Shown: one piece after another, positions 1 through 12,825 of the stretch | How positions within the stretch are numbered: the first letter of the stretch is position 1 | How the letters are laid out: each line of letters begins with the position of its first letter | NCBI GenBank assembly: GCA_024305405.1 | Contig: JAKNDB010000064.1 | Location: 186,001 to 250,000, forward strand | DNA: 64,000 nt | DNA from: Dirofilaria immitis | Taxonomy: Eukaryota > Nematoda > Chromadorea > Rhabditida > Onchocercidae | Reading direction: 5' to 3' | Position numbers and translations under genes: made by a program | Notes under the pieces: generated by a model | Databases searched by the model: none | What the model saw: the letters and a program-made list of their open reading frames with translations, nothing else | What the model was told of the DNA's origin: nothing

Positions 1-29
1 AAGACTTTAATTTGAAATTTGATTTTCAG

Positions 30-2635
30 TCTGTCTACAATTTCCTGAAGGATTGCTTCTATATTCATGCGTTATTGCGGACATTTTAAGGAAATATACA
101 GAATGTGAAATTGTGATTATGGGAGATGTCACATACGGAGCGTGTTGTGTAGGTGATCAATCAGCACGTGCCCTTGGTGAGTTCCACACCGATCTGTTTT
201 TGTGGATTAAATATGTCAAGTCTCTTCGTTTTCAATTTTCCAGAATTTTGTCGAACACAATTACTAAGGCATTGCAATCATTCATTTAAAATATCTGCAT
301 GCTACAATGCAGAGTCAGATATATTATATTTCTTATGATTGAACCGCTTCATTCAGTACAATCTTAATTAAAATTAGTTTGATGTTTTAGAATATTTTCA
401 TATATATTCGTTTTGCAGAAGCATAATGTTTTGAAATTAAACTATTAAATATTTACAGGATGTGATCTTATGGTGCATTATGGACATAGTTGCCTAATAC
501 CAATTCAGGAAACGCAAGGAATTGAAATGCTTTATATTTTTGTAAATATCGACATGAATGTTGGCCATTTTATTGATGTATTAAAAGCTAATTTCGAAAA
601 ACATAAAAACTTGCATTAGTTAGTACCATCCAGTTTGTTCCATGCTTGCAAGTTAGTATTTTTTTTATTGTATTTTTGCTATAGAATTAATTGGATTAGT
701 GTTTCTTAACGATTGCAAAAATATGTTTTAAGTCAGCAATCATATGTAAATACATTGTGTATTAGTGCTTTCGAAATTAATTTATAATGCCATTTGTCAA
801 CTTTTCTATCTAATCCATCATTGAGTATAGCAGTAACGATTTTTCAAGTTCTATAATCATTAGAATTGCAATATAATTGCTTAAGTAAGATTCAAAACGG
901 ACCGATGAAATTCGGATGTGACAGAAATAATTCATTTTATTAACTGTTTAAGAGTGTTAAAAAGAATTAAATGACGAAGGTTATAATATTTTGATACCAC
1001 AAGTGAAACCTCTCAGTCCTGGTGAAATCCTTGGTTGTACTTCTCCCAAATTGCAAGAGGATATCGATGCAATAATGTTAGTTAATAATTGTTTCACAGA
1101 AAAATATTATGTAAATTATAATGGAATTTCAAAAATCTTGTGATGTATGTAATGTCAAAAGATAATAAATATTGATAATTTAATAAATAAGACTACTGGA
1201 AATCTCATGTTCGGCTAGTATGGATTGTGCTAACTTGACACTATTCTTCAGATATCTAGGTGATGGACGGTTCCATTTGGAATCAGTGATGATCCAAAAT
1301 CCATCTGTTGTCGCTTATCAATATGATCCGTATTCGAAGTAAGTTATGGTTTAATAGTTTTTGCACTATTACAGTATTAATGGATCAGGCTTATTGTAAA
1401 ATTTATCTGATCTAATGCTTTTATTCGAAGTAAAGTTATCTTTTTTCAATTTTTTATTTTAAAGTGAATTTAGTAAGAAATTCCCTTGTTTTTCTTTATT
1501 CCATTTGATTTTAATTTTGCAGTGCATTATATTTTCTTTTTTGTAAACTGAATGATTAAAAGAATTTCAGGAAGTTCACGCATGAAAAATACGATTTCGG
1601 TTTGATGACTCAAAAACGGAAAGAATCTGTGGAAATAGCTCGGAAATGTCACGTATTTGGTCTTATACAAGGATCATTAGGCAGACAGGAAATCCTAAAA
1701 TTGTGGAGGTATTTCTTTACATATATATGTGGAAAAATGAAAATGGAAATGGAAGGATTTTGTTACCCTTCAAGGCTTTATTTTAGGATTTAGAAAAGAA
1801 ACTACAAGTAGCTGGCAAGAAGTTTGTACGTGTCCTTCTTTCAGAAATAACGCCCGAGAAGTTGTCGTCTTTCACTAATATTGATTGGTAAGTAGTAATT
1901 ATAGTGTTTTTCAAGCAAAGTTATTTCAAATAAAAAGAAAAGGAGTTTTGTTATTAAAAGATTTATGGCTTAAAATGTCTGCAGTACTGGTAATCTTTTA
2001 CCTATCTTACAAAAAAGACCCCAACTAGTTTTACTTTTGCTGCCCATCATTTTTCCATAAATTAAATGACAATTTAATAAATAATAAGCACGATTTAGAA
2101 ATTTGATCGTACTTTATGGGGAATTATCCTAACTCTTGCAGTATGCTTGTGCTTAACAGTTGATAGTCTGTTGACGAAGGCTTTAAGGAAACAAAAGAAA
2201 TAATGTTCTCGCAAATTCTTATAATTTTAATCTAAGTTTATAAGATGAAATGTTGGAATTTCCGAAATGTGAACTGATGTGCATGATTTTAACTGAAATT
2301 TAAATATTTATTATAGTAAGATTTTTTACCGATCATGGCGCATAATTCTTGTGATCCTTGTAATTTTATATTCATGTGTTAATAACTTCTATTCCAGTTG
2401 GATTCAAGTAGCTTGTCCTCGTTTGTCTATCGATTGGGGTACAAATTTCAAGAAACCACTTCTCACCCCTTATGAATTGGTGACTATGCTGCAGTATATT
2501 CCATTTCGAACCGACTTATATCCGATGGATTATTATGCGAATGAAAGTCTTGGTCCGTGGACAAATAATCATGAGACACACCGAGCGTCTCGTCTCAAAC
2601 GAAATCATATTACAGTTGTTGCATCGCAAACATGA
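30..2635 (+). CDS. dph-1: Diphthamide biosynthesis protein 1 (5'-partial, 7 exons seen)
   Basis: DPH1 with DPH2 transfers the 3-amino-3-carboxypropyl group of S-adenosylmethionine to the histidine of elongation factor 2, the first step of diphthamide synthesis, using a [4Fe-4S] cluster. Exons: 30-176, 459-651, 953-1076, 1252-1338, 1571-1708, 1787-1887 and 2398-2635 (stop TGA). Read in order they give family signatures: [75 protein letters not shown] and a C-terminal [10 protein letters not shown]. The three family cluster-binding cysteines (GACC, GCTSP, ACPRL) are all present. The N-terminus lies before the window. Three single missing bases (A run 605-609, A run 959-963, GG 1688-1689) are needed to keep the frame; with them every splice phase agrees. 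I read these as sequencing errors, so the gene is probably intact. Convergent with the GPCR gene downstream. Confidence 0.95.
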
Positions 2636-3407
2636 GAATGGCATGTTTTTTGTTGTCCAAATTAATAAATAGTTGTTGACCAATTATACATTTTGTTTGA
2701 ATGGATAGAGGTGTAGAATATCTCTCATTTCTTCGATGTTGCAGTGAATAACATTTTCTGATCGACAAATATTTCAATTCAATGTGAGCTAATTTTTTTA
2801 GCAATTTACTAAAAATGAGCAGCATAAAATGTGAATACAGTAATATTATACTATGACAACAAACATAGTCAAAGGTAAAGGTACTTGTCTTTGAAATCCC
2901 CAAATAGCTTTATCAAAAAAATCAGGTATTAAATAATTTTCGATACAATCTACTTGTATTGTTGAATAATAAATGCTTCATTTTTTTATTCATCTCTCCA
3001 AGAGTAAAATTATGAAAACTTATTCCGGGTTTTAATGCTTTAAATTTTCAAGCAAATGGATTATGATTTGAGCAAAAATTTTCTGAAATTTCGTCATTTT
3101 CTCAAATAAATCTTATTAAATTGATGATTTATTATTTGGCCGCCTACTGACTCAATATATTTTATATATTTTCAGCCATTGACGTTATAATCACGCTTGA
3201 TTCAAAAAAAACTTTTTAAGTCTTTTTGGAAGTTTGATAATTGGAGCTGTCGTTGCGTTATCACTATCAAATTCGATACATTGAATATTTGATCTAGCAG
3301 TCTCGAAATGCGTTCTGCAAATTTTATGAAATGTTATTCTATATGGTTAAAACTTTTTATATGCTGTATTTAAGAAGAGAAAATAACTAAATTTGATTAC
3401 ATTCACT
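2636..3407. other. Convergent intergenic spacer
   Basis: This is the tail-to-tail gap between the DPH1 stop and the stop of the minus-strand receptor. It should contain both 3' untranslated regions. AATAAA/AATAAT-like strings occur but I cannot fix a polyadenylation site. No conserved coding signal was seen on either strand. Confidence 0.6.
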
Positions 3408-4466
3408 TTAAATAAATTTTCTTCTATTTTCTATAAATGACCAATCAAATACTGGCCTCTTCCTTTCCGGATATTCTGTAGTCATTGCTATCGTTGTAGT
3501 AGATGAACCTGTACGATAAAGCACCGTTTTAGAATGAATAGCATTTATTCCCTCTTGATTATGCTGGTCAATCCTGAAAGATGAAATTGTATATTTAGAT
3601 GTATTGGGCTCATGTTCATTCAATTTAATATGTTGCAAAAACATCATCATGCTTGATATAGTCCGATTGATTCTCATCTAGGAGAGATTCTGAAGATAAA
3701 CTTGAATATTGATATGATCATAACGAAAAGCAACCAATAACACTGAAGCATGAAAATGTGAAATATTTAACTATAAAATTAATTTCCCTTTAATTTATAT
3801 TAATTTTCATCATATGGAAATTTACATAATATCGGAAATGTAAAAACTGAGATAACCTTTCTCTCTGAATTACATTCGTTTCTTCATCAGTTGATTTCTT
3901 TTGTGTTAATGTATCCATTGCTGGTTCAGGCAAATATTGATTCGAATTTTTTCGTAAACAACCAAAGGTAACCAAAAGTGCGGTACGAAATTTCTTATTT
4001 AAAAAACAATATGTTATCGGATTAGCGCATGAAGATATATAGCAAAGTACTGTTATTGCTGTATTTACTTCTGAATTCCAAATATCGAAAGTCTACAAGT
4101 ATTTGTTTATTTGTTTTGTTTTGTTTTTTTTTTTCTTCGTAAATTTAGACTTAGATTGAAGATTAAAATATTTTATTAATTTTACATATATATAAAAATA
4201 TTTAATGGGTTAAGATTTCGAAAATATCTAAAATACGCAAAGATTATGCAAATTGTAAAATCAAGAAGTATTTTAATATTTAATTCAAATTGAAGAATAG
4301 AATGATAGATAAATTTTAACAATGTTATTATTAGTGATATGATTAGAATAATCAAAATTGGGATTTGAAAAAATGGCCAAAATCAGTTAAAATTAAGTTA
4401 TTCAATTAGAATTTAATAAAATTAGTAATAAGTAATAAGTAATAATAATAATAATAATAATAATAA

Positions 4467-4510
<44 letters not shown>

Positions 4511-4938
4511 TAAATGACCAATTCATGAAAAAGTATAATTGAAGGAATGAAATTTATAAATTTAAATGAAAAAGAACTAAACCCTAAATGAATCTTGGGC
4601 TGTTAGCAATAGCCACCACATATAATTTGGTGTCCAACAGCAAAAAATATAATAACGATAACGATAAGCATTTTGATAACGCGTTGTTTGGCTAAAATTG
4701 ATCGTTCACTGAAAAACAAAAAAACAAACCAAAAAAATGATTAAATATTTGAAAATTTGTAAATGATAAAATATTTTTTAAACTTATTATGATAATCATT
4801 TTTACTTTATTTCTTCAATATTTTAAGATAGCTTAAATCTATGAAACGAATAATTGTTCATTTATTATTCTTTCATTATTCTATTAATTAATTATAACTA
4901 TAAATTAGAATATATGGCAATACTATTATTAATATTAC

Positions 4939-5019
<81 letters not shown>

Positions 5020-8000
5020 ACTTATGAAATTTGCTCTTTATTTTTACTTTCATTAAGACAGCTAATCAATTTCCAAATTTTAGCTAAAATTCATTTCTAT
5101 CCAAACTTATCACATGGATGATAAAACAATTTTACCAAAGCATCGAATATTTTTATTTTTCAATTAATTTATTACAAATAACTAAGTGATAAAAAAAATT
5201 TTATTATTAGTATAGTAATAAAATTTGAAATGTATAATAAGTGAAAATATTATAATCTTATCATATCATTGCTATTTTTTTCTTAACATTTTTCAATTTA
5301 AATATTGATAAATTTTGATAGTAATAATATTAATGGAAAAGAATATAATTATACTTTACCTATGAGTAGATCGTAAACTACTTTTGTTGTTATAATCGAT
5401 TGATACATTTTTTGGTGAAATAGCTAATGATCTCGAATTTGAATTGGTTCGTAATTGTTTCATCGATGTATAAAAACAACTGAAGCAATTGAACTTCATA
5501 GATGCAGCTGAACTGAAGTTTTAACATTCATTTTTTAATCAAATGATAGGATAAGATTTAATAAAATTTATAAATAATAAATTCATTACGAAATGAAATT
5601 TTTCTTTTTCTAAAAATATTTAAATAAATTTTTCATTTAAATAATTTAAATTGAAATTTTGAGAAATGAATTTTTTGATTAATAAAAATTAATATTTAAA
5701 TAGTTTTTTTTCTTTTACTTACTTCACATCTATTCTATTCTTATTCTTTAACGTTTTTAAATTATTTCGTGTTGAATCTTCACGTGATTGTTGTTGTTGG
5801 TTTTCAGTGATTCTTGGCGTAATATGCATGCTATCTAAAAAATTAATACATTCATAATTAGGCAATAAAATAAAGTAAGCGTAACCTTTATGAAACAATC
5901 ATTCCTTTAAATAAACAAATCAAATAAATTATTTCATTTTTATATTTCAATATTATCATATCAGGAAACAAGATGATAAAAAAATCATTAAAAATTCTAA
6001 ATGAAATATTGAAGAATGTTCGACTATAATCTAACAATATATATAAATTTTAGAAAAAAAACTGACATAAATAGGCGTTATACTTCCGAAATACAATGAC
6101 GAGAATCACCGGGAAACTACCGGGGAAAGTAATAGTTGAAGTATAATTTTCTTGGTCGATTAAATTTTTATCGCAAAAAAAAAAACACTTTGAAATCAAA
6201 TAGATCGTTAAGTTTTTGTTACGGTTATCAAGGAACAATCAGGAAATTTAATGATGAACTATTCGAATGAAATAAATTTATCACTTGGTTTCTTCATGCT
6301 ACTAGGCTAATACAATCGAATTCATTTAGGCTAGATAAATTAAGACCGACCAGCATCATATTAAATTTTTGCATAATAATTTTTAAAAGTAAAAATTGAA
6401 ATATAAAAAAGTTTAAAGATTGTACTAGCAGCAGCAGTAGTAGCAGCAGTATGATCCATTTTCATGCCAAGCCTAAGCGAATGTATCACTGATCCATATA
6501 AAACAATCATTATGCATAATGGAATAAGCAGTAATACTGAGGTCATATATATCTGTAACAATAAAACAATAAGACAATAAAATGATAAAACAATAAAACA
6601 ATAAACAATTAAGCAATAAGCGTAATAGCAAATAAATTAAATTACTTTAAAATTTTTCCTCAAAAAATTTCTAACAAATAAATCATTTAGACTTTTATCA
6701 AATCAATAAGTAGCAGCAAATAATTTATATAAATTTTTTTTTGGCTGATTGTACATTTAGCATAGGATAATTTAATAATAGTAATTAAAGGTTAACCTGA
6801 TAACCGAAATGAAGTATTGGCCGATGTTTAGGTGCACATGTAAGGCCATTAACATTATAGGTTTGTAATTCGTACATAAAAAGCATAAGTAAATTTGCAA
6901 GAACGGAAATAAGCCAAACTAAAGCGATCATTGTATAGGCATGTGATCGTGTATGCCAAATTCTCGAATGTAATGGTTTACAAATCGCATAATATCGTTC
7001 AAATGCTATCACAGCTAATGTATATGCTGATGCTGTGACAACAACTGCTATAAAATAATTTTAATTTTTTAAAATAAATATATGTGATTGTTAAAATTTT
7101 AATATCTATTCAAAGGATTGATATATTAGTTTATCTTTTATTGATAAAATTATATTATCAAATTGATAATATTTATCTATCATTTTTATCAATTATATAT
7201 TTTAATAATTTATTAATTATTAAAATATATTTTTTAATTTTTTTTATTTGTAAATTAATTTTATTTACTTATCTGATAATTGTTATTTTTTATCTTTCAA
7301 TAATTATTTGAAAGATAAGGAATGGAAAACAAAAAAAAAAGAAATAAAAGGTATTTCTATGAATTAACAGTTAATCATAAGGAGGAAGAGCATTTTATTC
7401 AAATGTTTATATTCAAATATACTTTATTATTATTATTGTTTATATGTTATGATAATATTATTATATTCTTATTACCGTAATATTATTATATAAAATATAT
7501 TTATAATAGATTATTTAGTATTATTTAAAATTAACCAATCTTCGAATTTTTTTTTCTTTTTAATGAAAATGTTATTTCGAAGTGATATTAACAAAAAAAG
7601 AAAAAAATGTGAAAGATGATTGAATTTGATAAGAAATTGTCGAGAAAAGAAGGCTTACATCTTCTGTTTTATCATCATCATATACAAGAAAACGAGGAAA
7701 TGATATCATGAAAGTGAGAATGACAAAATTTAATTATTCTTTGTAATCTATTGTTAATGAAGAAATCTTCACCTAATCATTATATTCATTTTCAATATAT
7801 TTTGATATACTATAAAATATTGATTAGATTAAGTTATTACATTTGTATTCAAACAATATAAGATAGATAATGATAATTAATTATAATCATAATTAATTAT
7901 AATTATAATTGAAAGTATAAGATGAATGGATATATTGGTATTAGTATATTTTAAAGATGATTTTTTCGTTCTTTCCAATATTTTGATTATTCGATTTAAT

Positions 8001-11000
8001 ATTATTATTATCATTATTATTTTCATTTTTTTTGTTTATTTTTTATTTTGATTATTGTAATATTATTAATTAAAAAAATATTTTTATTTTATTTTCACAT
8101 AAAAACATTGTTATATATTTGTTATAAATTTATTTTAGTATTATAATTTTTTTGTTGAAAAGAAAAAAAAAAGCATAGTATACAAAATTAAACATTTACT
8201 GTATTCAAATGATAAGTTTACTGTATCGAAATAAGTAAGTTTTTCTTATCGTTGATTATTATCATATTTCATTTATCATTGATTTTTTTTTTTTTGCAGA
8301 AGTTTATTAACTGAAAAAATGTTAACAAAGGTTTGTTATTTTTTATCATTGTTAAGTTGTATATCTAATACCACTGTTTAGTATCCAATCCATAGATTCA
8401 ATTCTAATTTTTATTTTTCAAAATTTCAATTAGCTATTGAAAAGTTAATTTAGTTGCTAGCGGTTGAATAAAAATTATTTATTTTTAAAATTTATAAAAT
8501 TCGATATAAATTTAATTATTTTAAACGAACGATTGATAATTTAGAGATAAATTGATTAGCTCATGAAAAAAAAGGGAATATGCTGATATATTTCATTTTT
8601 TTGGAATGCTTTTTGAAAACTTTAAACTTTGACTGCTAAAAGTAATGAATTTTTCTGATCTGATAAATATTGCATGGAAAATAATAGCGCATTTAGAAAT
8701 TCACTCTCAACTTTTATTTAGATAATAATTCTATAAAAATCTAAATAATTATTCGTATTCGAAAGATTTTAATCTTTATCAGATCAGATCAATATTACTA
8801 ATAACTAATATTTTACTATTACTTAATCTCTCAAATACGAATAATTATTCATATTCGAAAGACTAAAATCTCGAAGAAAATTGATAAGCAAAATTTATCA
8901 AATTTCATTTATAATAAAAATTAATTATTAGTAATAATAAAAGAATGCAAAATTTGCATACAATAAGTTAGAAAAGAAAGAAAAAAATGAAACATACGTT
9001 GTAAATATGCAAATAGTTTGCAAAGGAGATCGCCAAACATCCAACAATAAATAACGGAACTAACAAGAGTTGGTGGCATACATATCACTGATAACATTAA
9101 ATCAGATATTGCCAAATTTAATAAATAAATATTTGTCACTGATCGCATTGAATGTTGCTAAAATTATTTTTTAAAAAATTAAAGAACTAAATAAGTTTAA
9201 TGAAATATAATATTAAAAATATCACTTAACACTTATCAATTATGATCAATAAAATCAGATTAGAATTTTATCAATTACTATTGATAATTAAGAGCTAACC
9301 TGCAAAATGACAGCAACAACGATTGCATTGCCTACCACAGAGAGGCAAAAAATGATGCAAAATGAAACAATTGTGATATAATTTTCAAGCGTAGGCCTGA
9401 ATCGGCAATCATCTTGCACCATAATTTCCATCTCATTAGCAAGTATCACTGATGATAGTGATGATGATGGTAATGATAATGATGATAATGATGATGACGA
9501 TGATGATGATGATGTTGATGATGATGATGATGATGATGTTGATGATGATGATATTATTGATGTTTCTCTTGTTGCTGTTGCTGCTGCCGTTGCTACTGAC
9601 GATGATGATGATGATGATGGCGATGATGTTGATGATGATGATGATGATGATGGTGGTAATGATGCTGATGATGATGATGGTGATGATAGGAATGATGATG
9701 ATTGCACTGATAATAACGGTGATGTTGCTGTTGATAATGATGATGATAAAGTTGACGTACTATTTAGGCTGAAATAAAAGAAAGACAAGAATTTCATTTT
9801 CTTGATTTTTCTTAGCTGCGGGACTATTATAAGTCCCATAACAGAGAGAAATGTTATTTTATGTTGGATTAAATAAGTCATTCTGGAGAAATAATCAACG
9901 ACATATTATAGTCCTTTTATTCATCTTATTTCTCGACAAAACCTTAATTTTCTTAATATTCCACGAAATTTTATTTTATTTAATTCAGCATACTCTATAT
10001 ATTATTGTATATTACTGATTATATTTTTATAACAGTTATTATTGCTTATTTTAAGTGATCAATAACTTCTAGTAATTATAGAAAAATATTCGAAGCTTTT
10101 TCACGAAATATCACAGTTCATAATTTTCTACCATCGATTATAAATAAAGATTAGGAGTTAAATTCCTAAATGTATCATTTGATCTTGTCAAAATTTTCAA
10201 ATCAAGTTCAAAGTTCAAAATTTTCAAAAAGCATTCCAAAAAAAATGAAATATATCAGCATATTCCTTTTTTTTCATGAGCTAATCAATTTATCTCTAAA
10301 TTATCAATCGTTCGTTTAAAATAATTAAATTTATATCGAATTTTATAAATTTTAAAAATAAATAATTTTTATTCAACCGCTAGCAACTAAATTAACTTTT
10401 CAATAGCTAATTGAAATTTTGAAAAATAAAAATTAGAATTGAATCTATGGATTGGATACTAAACAGTGGTATTAGATATACAACTTAACAATGATAAAAA
10501 AATAACAAACCTTTGTTAACATTTTTTCAGTTAATAAACTTCTGCAAAAAAAAAAAAAATCAATGATAAATGAAATATGATAATAATCAACGATAGGAAA
10601 AATTTACTTCATTATTTATGTCATATACAGTAGGCTTTCTTTCTATAAATTTGCATAGTTTGCTTTTTTCAAAACAAAATATTTAAAATGTAATTTTAAA
10701 TATTCTCAATGCTATTGAAAATTTGTAAGTAATTTTCTTGAAAAGCATAATTTCAATTAAAATTAGAAATATTTTAATATAAAATTCGAAATATCTTTTA
10801 ATAAATAATTCAAAAAAATTTAATAAAAAAAAAATAAACTAAGAAAGTTAGAATTATAATATAAAGTAAGAAGTTATAATTAAATAGTTATCGAATATAT
10901 CTCTGAGAAATATCCTATGCTATGAATAATTCTGATAATATCATTTTGGTGATGCTTTTAGGCAATAATTTATTTATGATTAAAATGATTCTTAAAGTTT

Positions 11001-12130
11001 TTAAATTTCAATCAATAATTAATTATATTTTCAATAAAATTAATATTCATCTTCACTAAGTGATAAAATCTTTCATGATAGGCAATGCTATTCGAGAAAA
11101 AACGATAATGATACGATTATTATTGGCGAAAAAGGAGTAAAATTAATAACAGGTAAATCGAGTTAGCATTAAGTTAATAATAGCAAGAGAGAGAGAGAGA
11201 GAGAGAAGAGAGAGAAAGAGGAGAGATGAATAGTGAGAGATTTGATATAGGATCAGAGTGCAAGAAATTAAAGTATATAAGAAATAAAAGATTAAAAAAA
11301 AAAAAAAAAATAATAAATTGATGAAAGTTATGATGGGATAAGATGACGATGACAGTAATTAATTGACAGTTCTTGCTTTAATTCTCGATGATAAATAATA
11401 AGTATGACGGATGTAATTAGTATAAAAAAATTATAGCCTTTATGTACGTATATAAAACGAAATACTTAGAAAAAAAAAGAAATATTAATGATTGAATCTT
11501 TTCAAGCATAAATTGATTTTTGAAAGAATGATAAATATTATCAATTATTATTTGTAATATTATTTGTTAACAAATATTATTTAAATATCATCACTTTATA
11601 CCAATAACTTTTTAATATTCAAAATATAAAATTAAACTTTTATCAAAATATTCTAAAAACTTTCAAATAATTCATTTATAATATGCAAATATTATAAATA
11701 ATAAAAGTTTGTTATGAAAGATGAAAAAATTAAAAAAAAAAGGCATGCTGTATTTCAAATTTTATTATTTTAATTATGCTAAAATATAATTTATTAATTT
11801 TCTTTTTCGATATAAATTAAATAAGTTAAGATGATAAGATATTGCAAGCTTATCTATTGCATTTGTTAAACTGATAAAATCAAATAAAATTGTTTAATTT
11901 AAATCTCGAGAAACTATTGGCAACAAGAATTACCGGCTGAATTTTTCAAATCTTTTCCGCATTCTTGCATAAAGAATTCCATAATGGAATGATAATATAT
12001 TTTGAAAAAGAAATGAAACTTACATAATAGTTGAAAGAGCTGTAGTTAATTGTACGATAGTATCACCGGTTGTTGCAATTGTATTATCAGTAACATATGC
12101 ATTTACTGTCCATACAACCGAATTATTCAT
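3408..12130 (-). CDS. Cholecystokinin/sulfakinin-type neuropeptide receptor (class A GPCR), 10 coding exons
   Basis: Seven-transmembrane receptor for amidated CCK-like peptides; the nematode relatives CKR-1 and CKR-2 are NLP-12 receptors. Exons in order: 12130-12024 (ATG), 9768-9300, 9157-8998, 7047-6797, 6552-6426, 5834-5723, 5512-5360, 4708-4583, 4092-3857, 3573-3408 (TAA); all phases match. TM1 has VVGNAIVVAVILQ; TM2 MRSVTNIYLLNLAISDLML; TM3 ends ERYYAICKPLHSRIWHT, very like the vertebrate CCK receptor ERYGAICKPL; TM6 CWTP; TM7 NPITY. Intracellular loop 3 (5360-5834) is long and S/N/Q-rich. The N-terminus has NNS and NST glycosylation sequons, then about 110 residues dominated by serine encoded by a (TCA/ATC) repeat. 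About 635 residues in total. One base is missing in the A run 4642-4647 (TM6), probably an error. Whether it is CKR-1 or CKR-2 is not settled; linkage hints at CKR-2. Confidence 0.9.
4426..4511 (+). repeat. (AAT)n microsatellite
   Basis: Almost uninterrupted TAA triplets with two GTAA breaks, inside the intron between receptor exons 8 and 9. Confidence 0.95.
4936..5018 (+). repeat. (ATT)n microsatellite
   Basis: Uninterrupted TTA triplets in the intron between receptor exons 7 and 8. It is complementary in sequence to the (AAT)n tract at 4426-4511, so the pre-mRNA of the intervening exon 8 is flanked by mutually complementary triplet repeats. Confidence 0.95.
8247..8632 (+). repeat. Left arm of a ~390-bp inverted repeat
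   Basis: This arm runs from a TTATCGTTGATTATTATC segment to about TGGAATGCTTTTTGAAAAC. Its reverse complement recurs at about 10205-10597 with only scattered differences, such as one base near the outer end, poly-T length, and a few substitutions at the inner end. It lies in the receptor intron between exons 3 and 4. It contains an internal T13 run ending in GCAG. Confidence 0.92.
9450..9750 (-). repeat. Expanded (ATC/TCA)n trinucleotide tract coding poly-serine
   Basis: Imperfect GAT/ATG triplet repeat on the plus strand. In the receptor's minus-strand frame it encodes runs of serine interrupted by L, T, P, V and A, placed between the signal-less N-terminus and TM1, so it would be extracellular. 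Phase is kept on both sides, which argues that it is translated. The plus-strand methionine-rich open frame across the same bases is a shadow. Confidence 0.75.
10205..10597 (-). repeat. Right arm of the ~390-bp inverted repeat
   Basis: Reverse complement of 8247-8632, with near identity over the full arm. It lies in the intron between receptor exons 1 and 2. The 1.57-kb spacer between the arms carries receptor exons 2 and 3. No transposase frame or clear target-site duplication was seen. Confidence 0.92.
11185..11226 (+). repeat. (GA)n microsatellite
   Basis: Purine tract of GA dinucleotides in receptor intron 1. Confidence 0.95.
12024..12130 (-). CDS. Isolated first coding exon of the CCK-type receptor
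   Basis: A short exon (35 codons plus 2 bases) beginning MNNSVVWTVNAYV and ending in TTALSTI, followed by a good donor (AT|gtaagt). It ends in phase 2. The next acceptor (tttatttcag, just above 9768) opens with one base completing an Ile codon and continues LNSTSTLSSS in the open frame of the serine-rich exon. The composition is much less AT-biased than its surroundings. This is an inference from phase and codon pattern; no homologous receptor N-terminus is conserved enough to confirm it. Confidence 0.65.
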
Positions 12131-12720
12131 TTCCAATTTTCTCTTTTCGAATTTTCTTCCCTTCAAATTTCTAATAATATTATAATAATCTAAAAGTATC
12201 GCTTTCTTTCTTTCTTTCTTTCTCTCTTTTATTAGTAAAGAAAAATTCTTCGTTTGTTTTTTTTTTTTTTCAGGATAATTACATCGATATATGATAATTT
12301 AAATTTTTCTTTTCACTTTCTCTTCTTCTCTTTCATTTAATATCATCCATTAAAAAAAAAAAAAAAAAGAGAAAGAAAGTAATAGCAATTTTCACAAGCA
12401 ATAAAATGGCAATATATGAAAGAAAGAATTGAACTAAATGATGTATCGAATTTTTTTTTTTTTTCATTTCAAAGCTTTAAATCAAACTAATTCAGTTGAG
12501 TTTATTTGGAAGAGAGAAATATTTGGTAACAATTTCATTCAATAAATAAAATTATTTCTAATTATTTTATCGATGGGAAAAAGAAGAAGTCTTATTATAC
12601 ATACTCTTTTAATTTATGAAAATTGCTATTACATTTTAATTTATCAACTCAAAATAAATCATTCTAGCAATTTTTAATATAATATATTATATACAAAGAC
12701 ATAAAAAGATTAATATATTC

Positions 12721-12825
12721 AATGCGATACGATACGACACAATACAATACGATACGATACAATGCGATACGATACAATACAATACAATAGGATACGATAC
12801 AATGCGATACGATACGACGCAATAT
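12721..12825 (+). repeat. Pentanucleotide (GATAC/AATAC)n tract
   Basis: About twenty 5-bp units, mostly GATAC and AATAC with GATGC-type variants. About 590 bp upstream of the receptor start. Confidence 0.9.

Noticed and set aside
459..1708. DPH1 as a pseudogene because of three frame breaks
   Set aside because: All conserved residues are intact, splice phases agree after single-base correction at short runs, and the same kind of break occurs in every other gene of the window.
7084..7311. Plus-strand frame rich in I, L and Y
   Set aside because: Lies in a receptor intron; composition is that of random AT-rich DNA.
9452..9772. Methionine-rich plus-strand frame of 106 codons
   Set aside because: It is the antisense reading of the triplet repeat that codes serine in the receptor on the minus strand; no splice or homology support.
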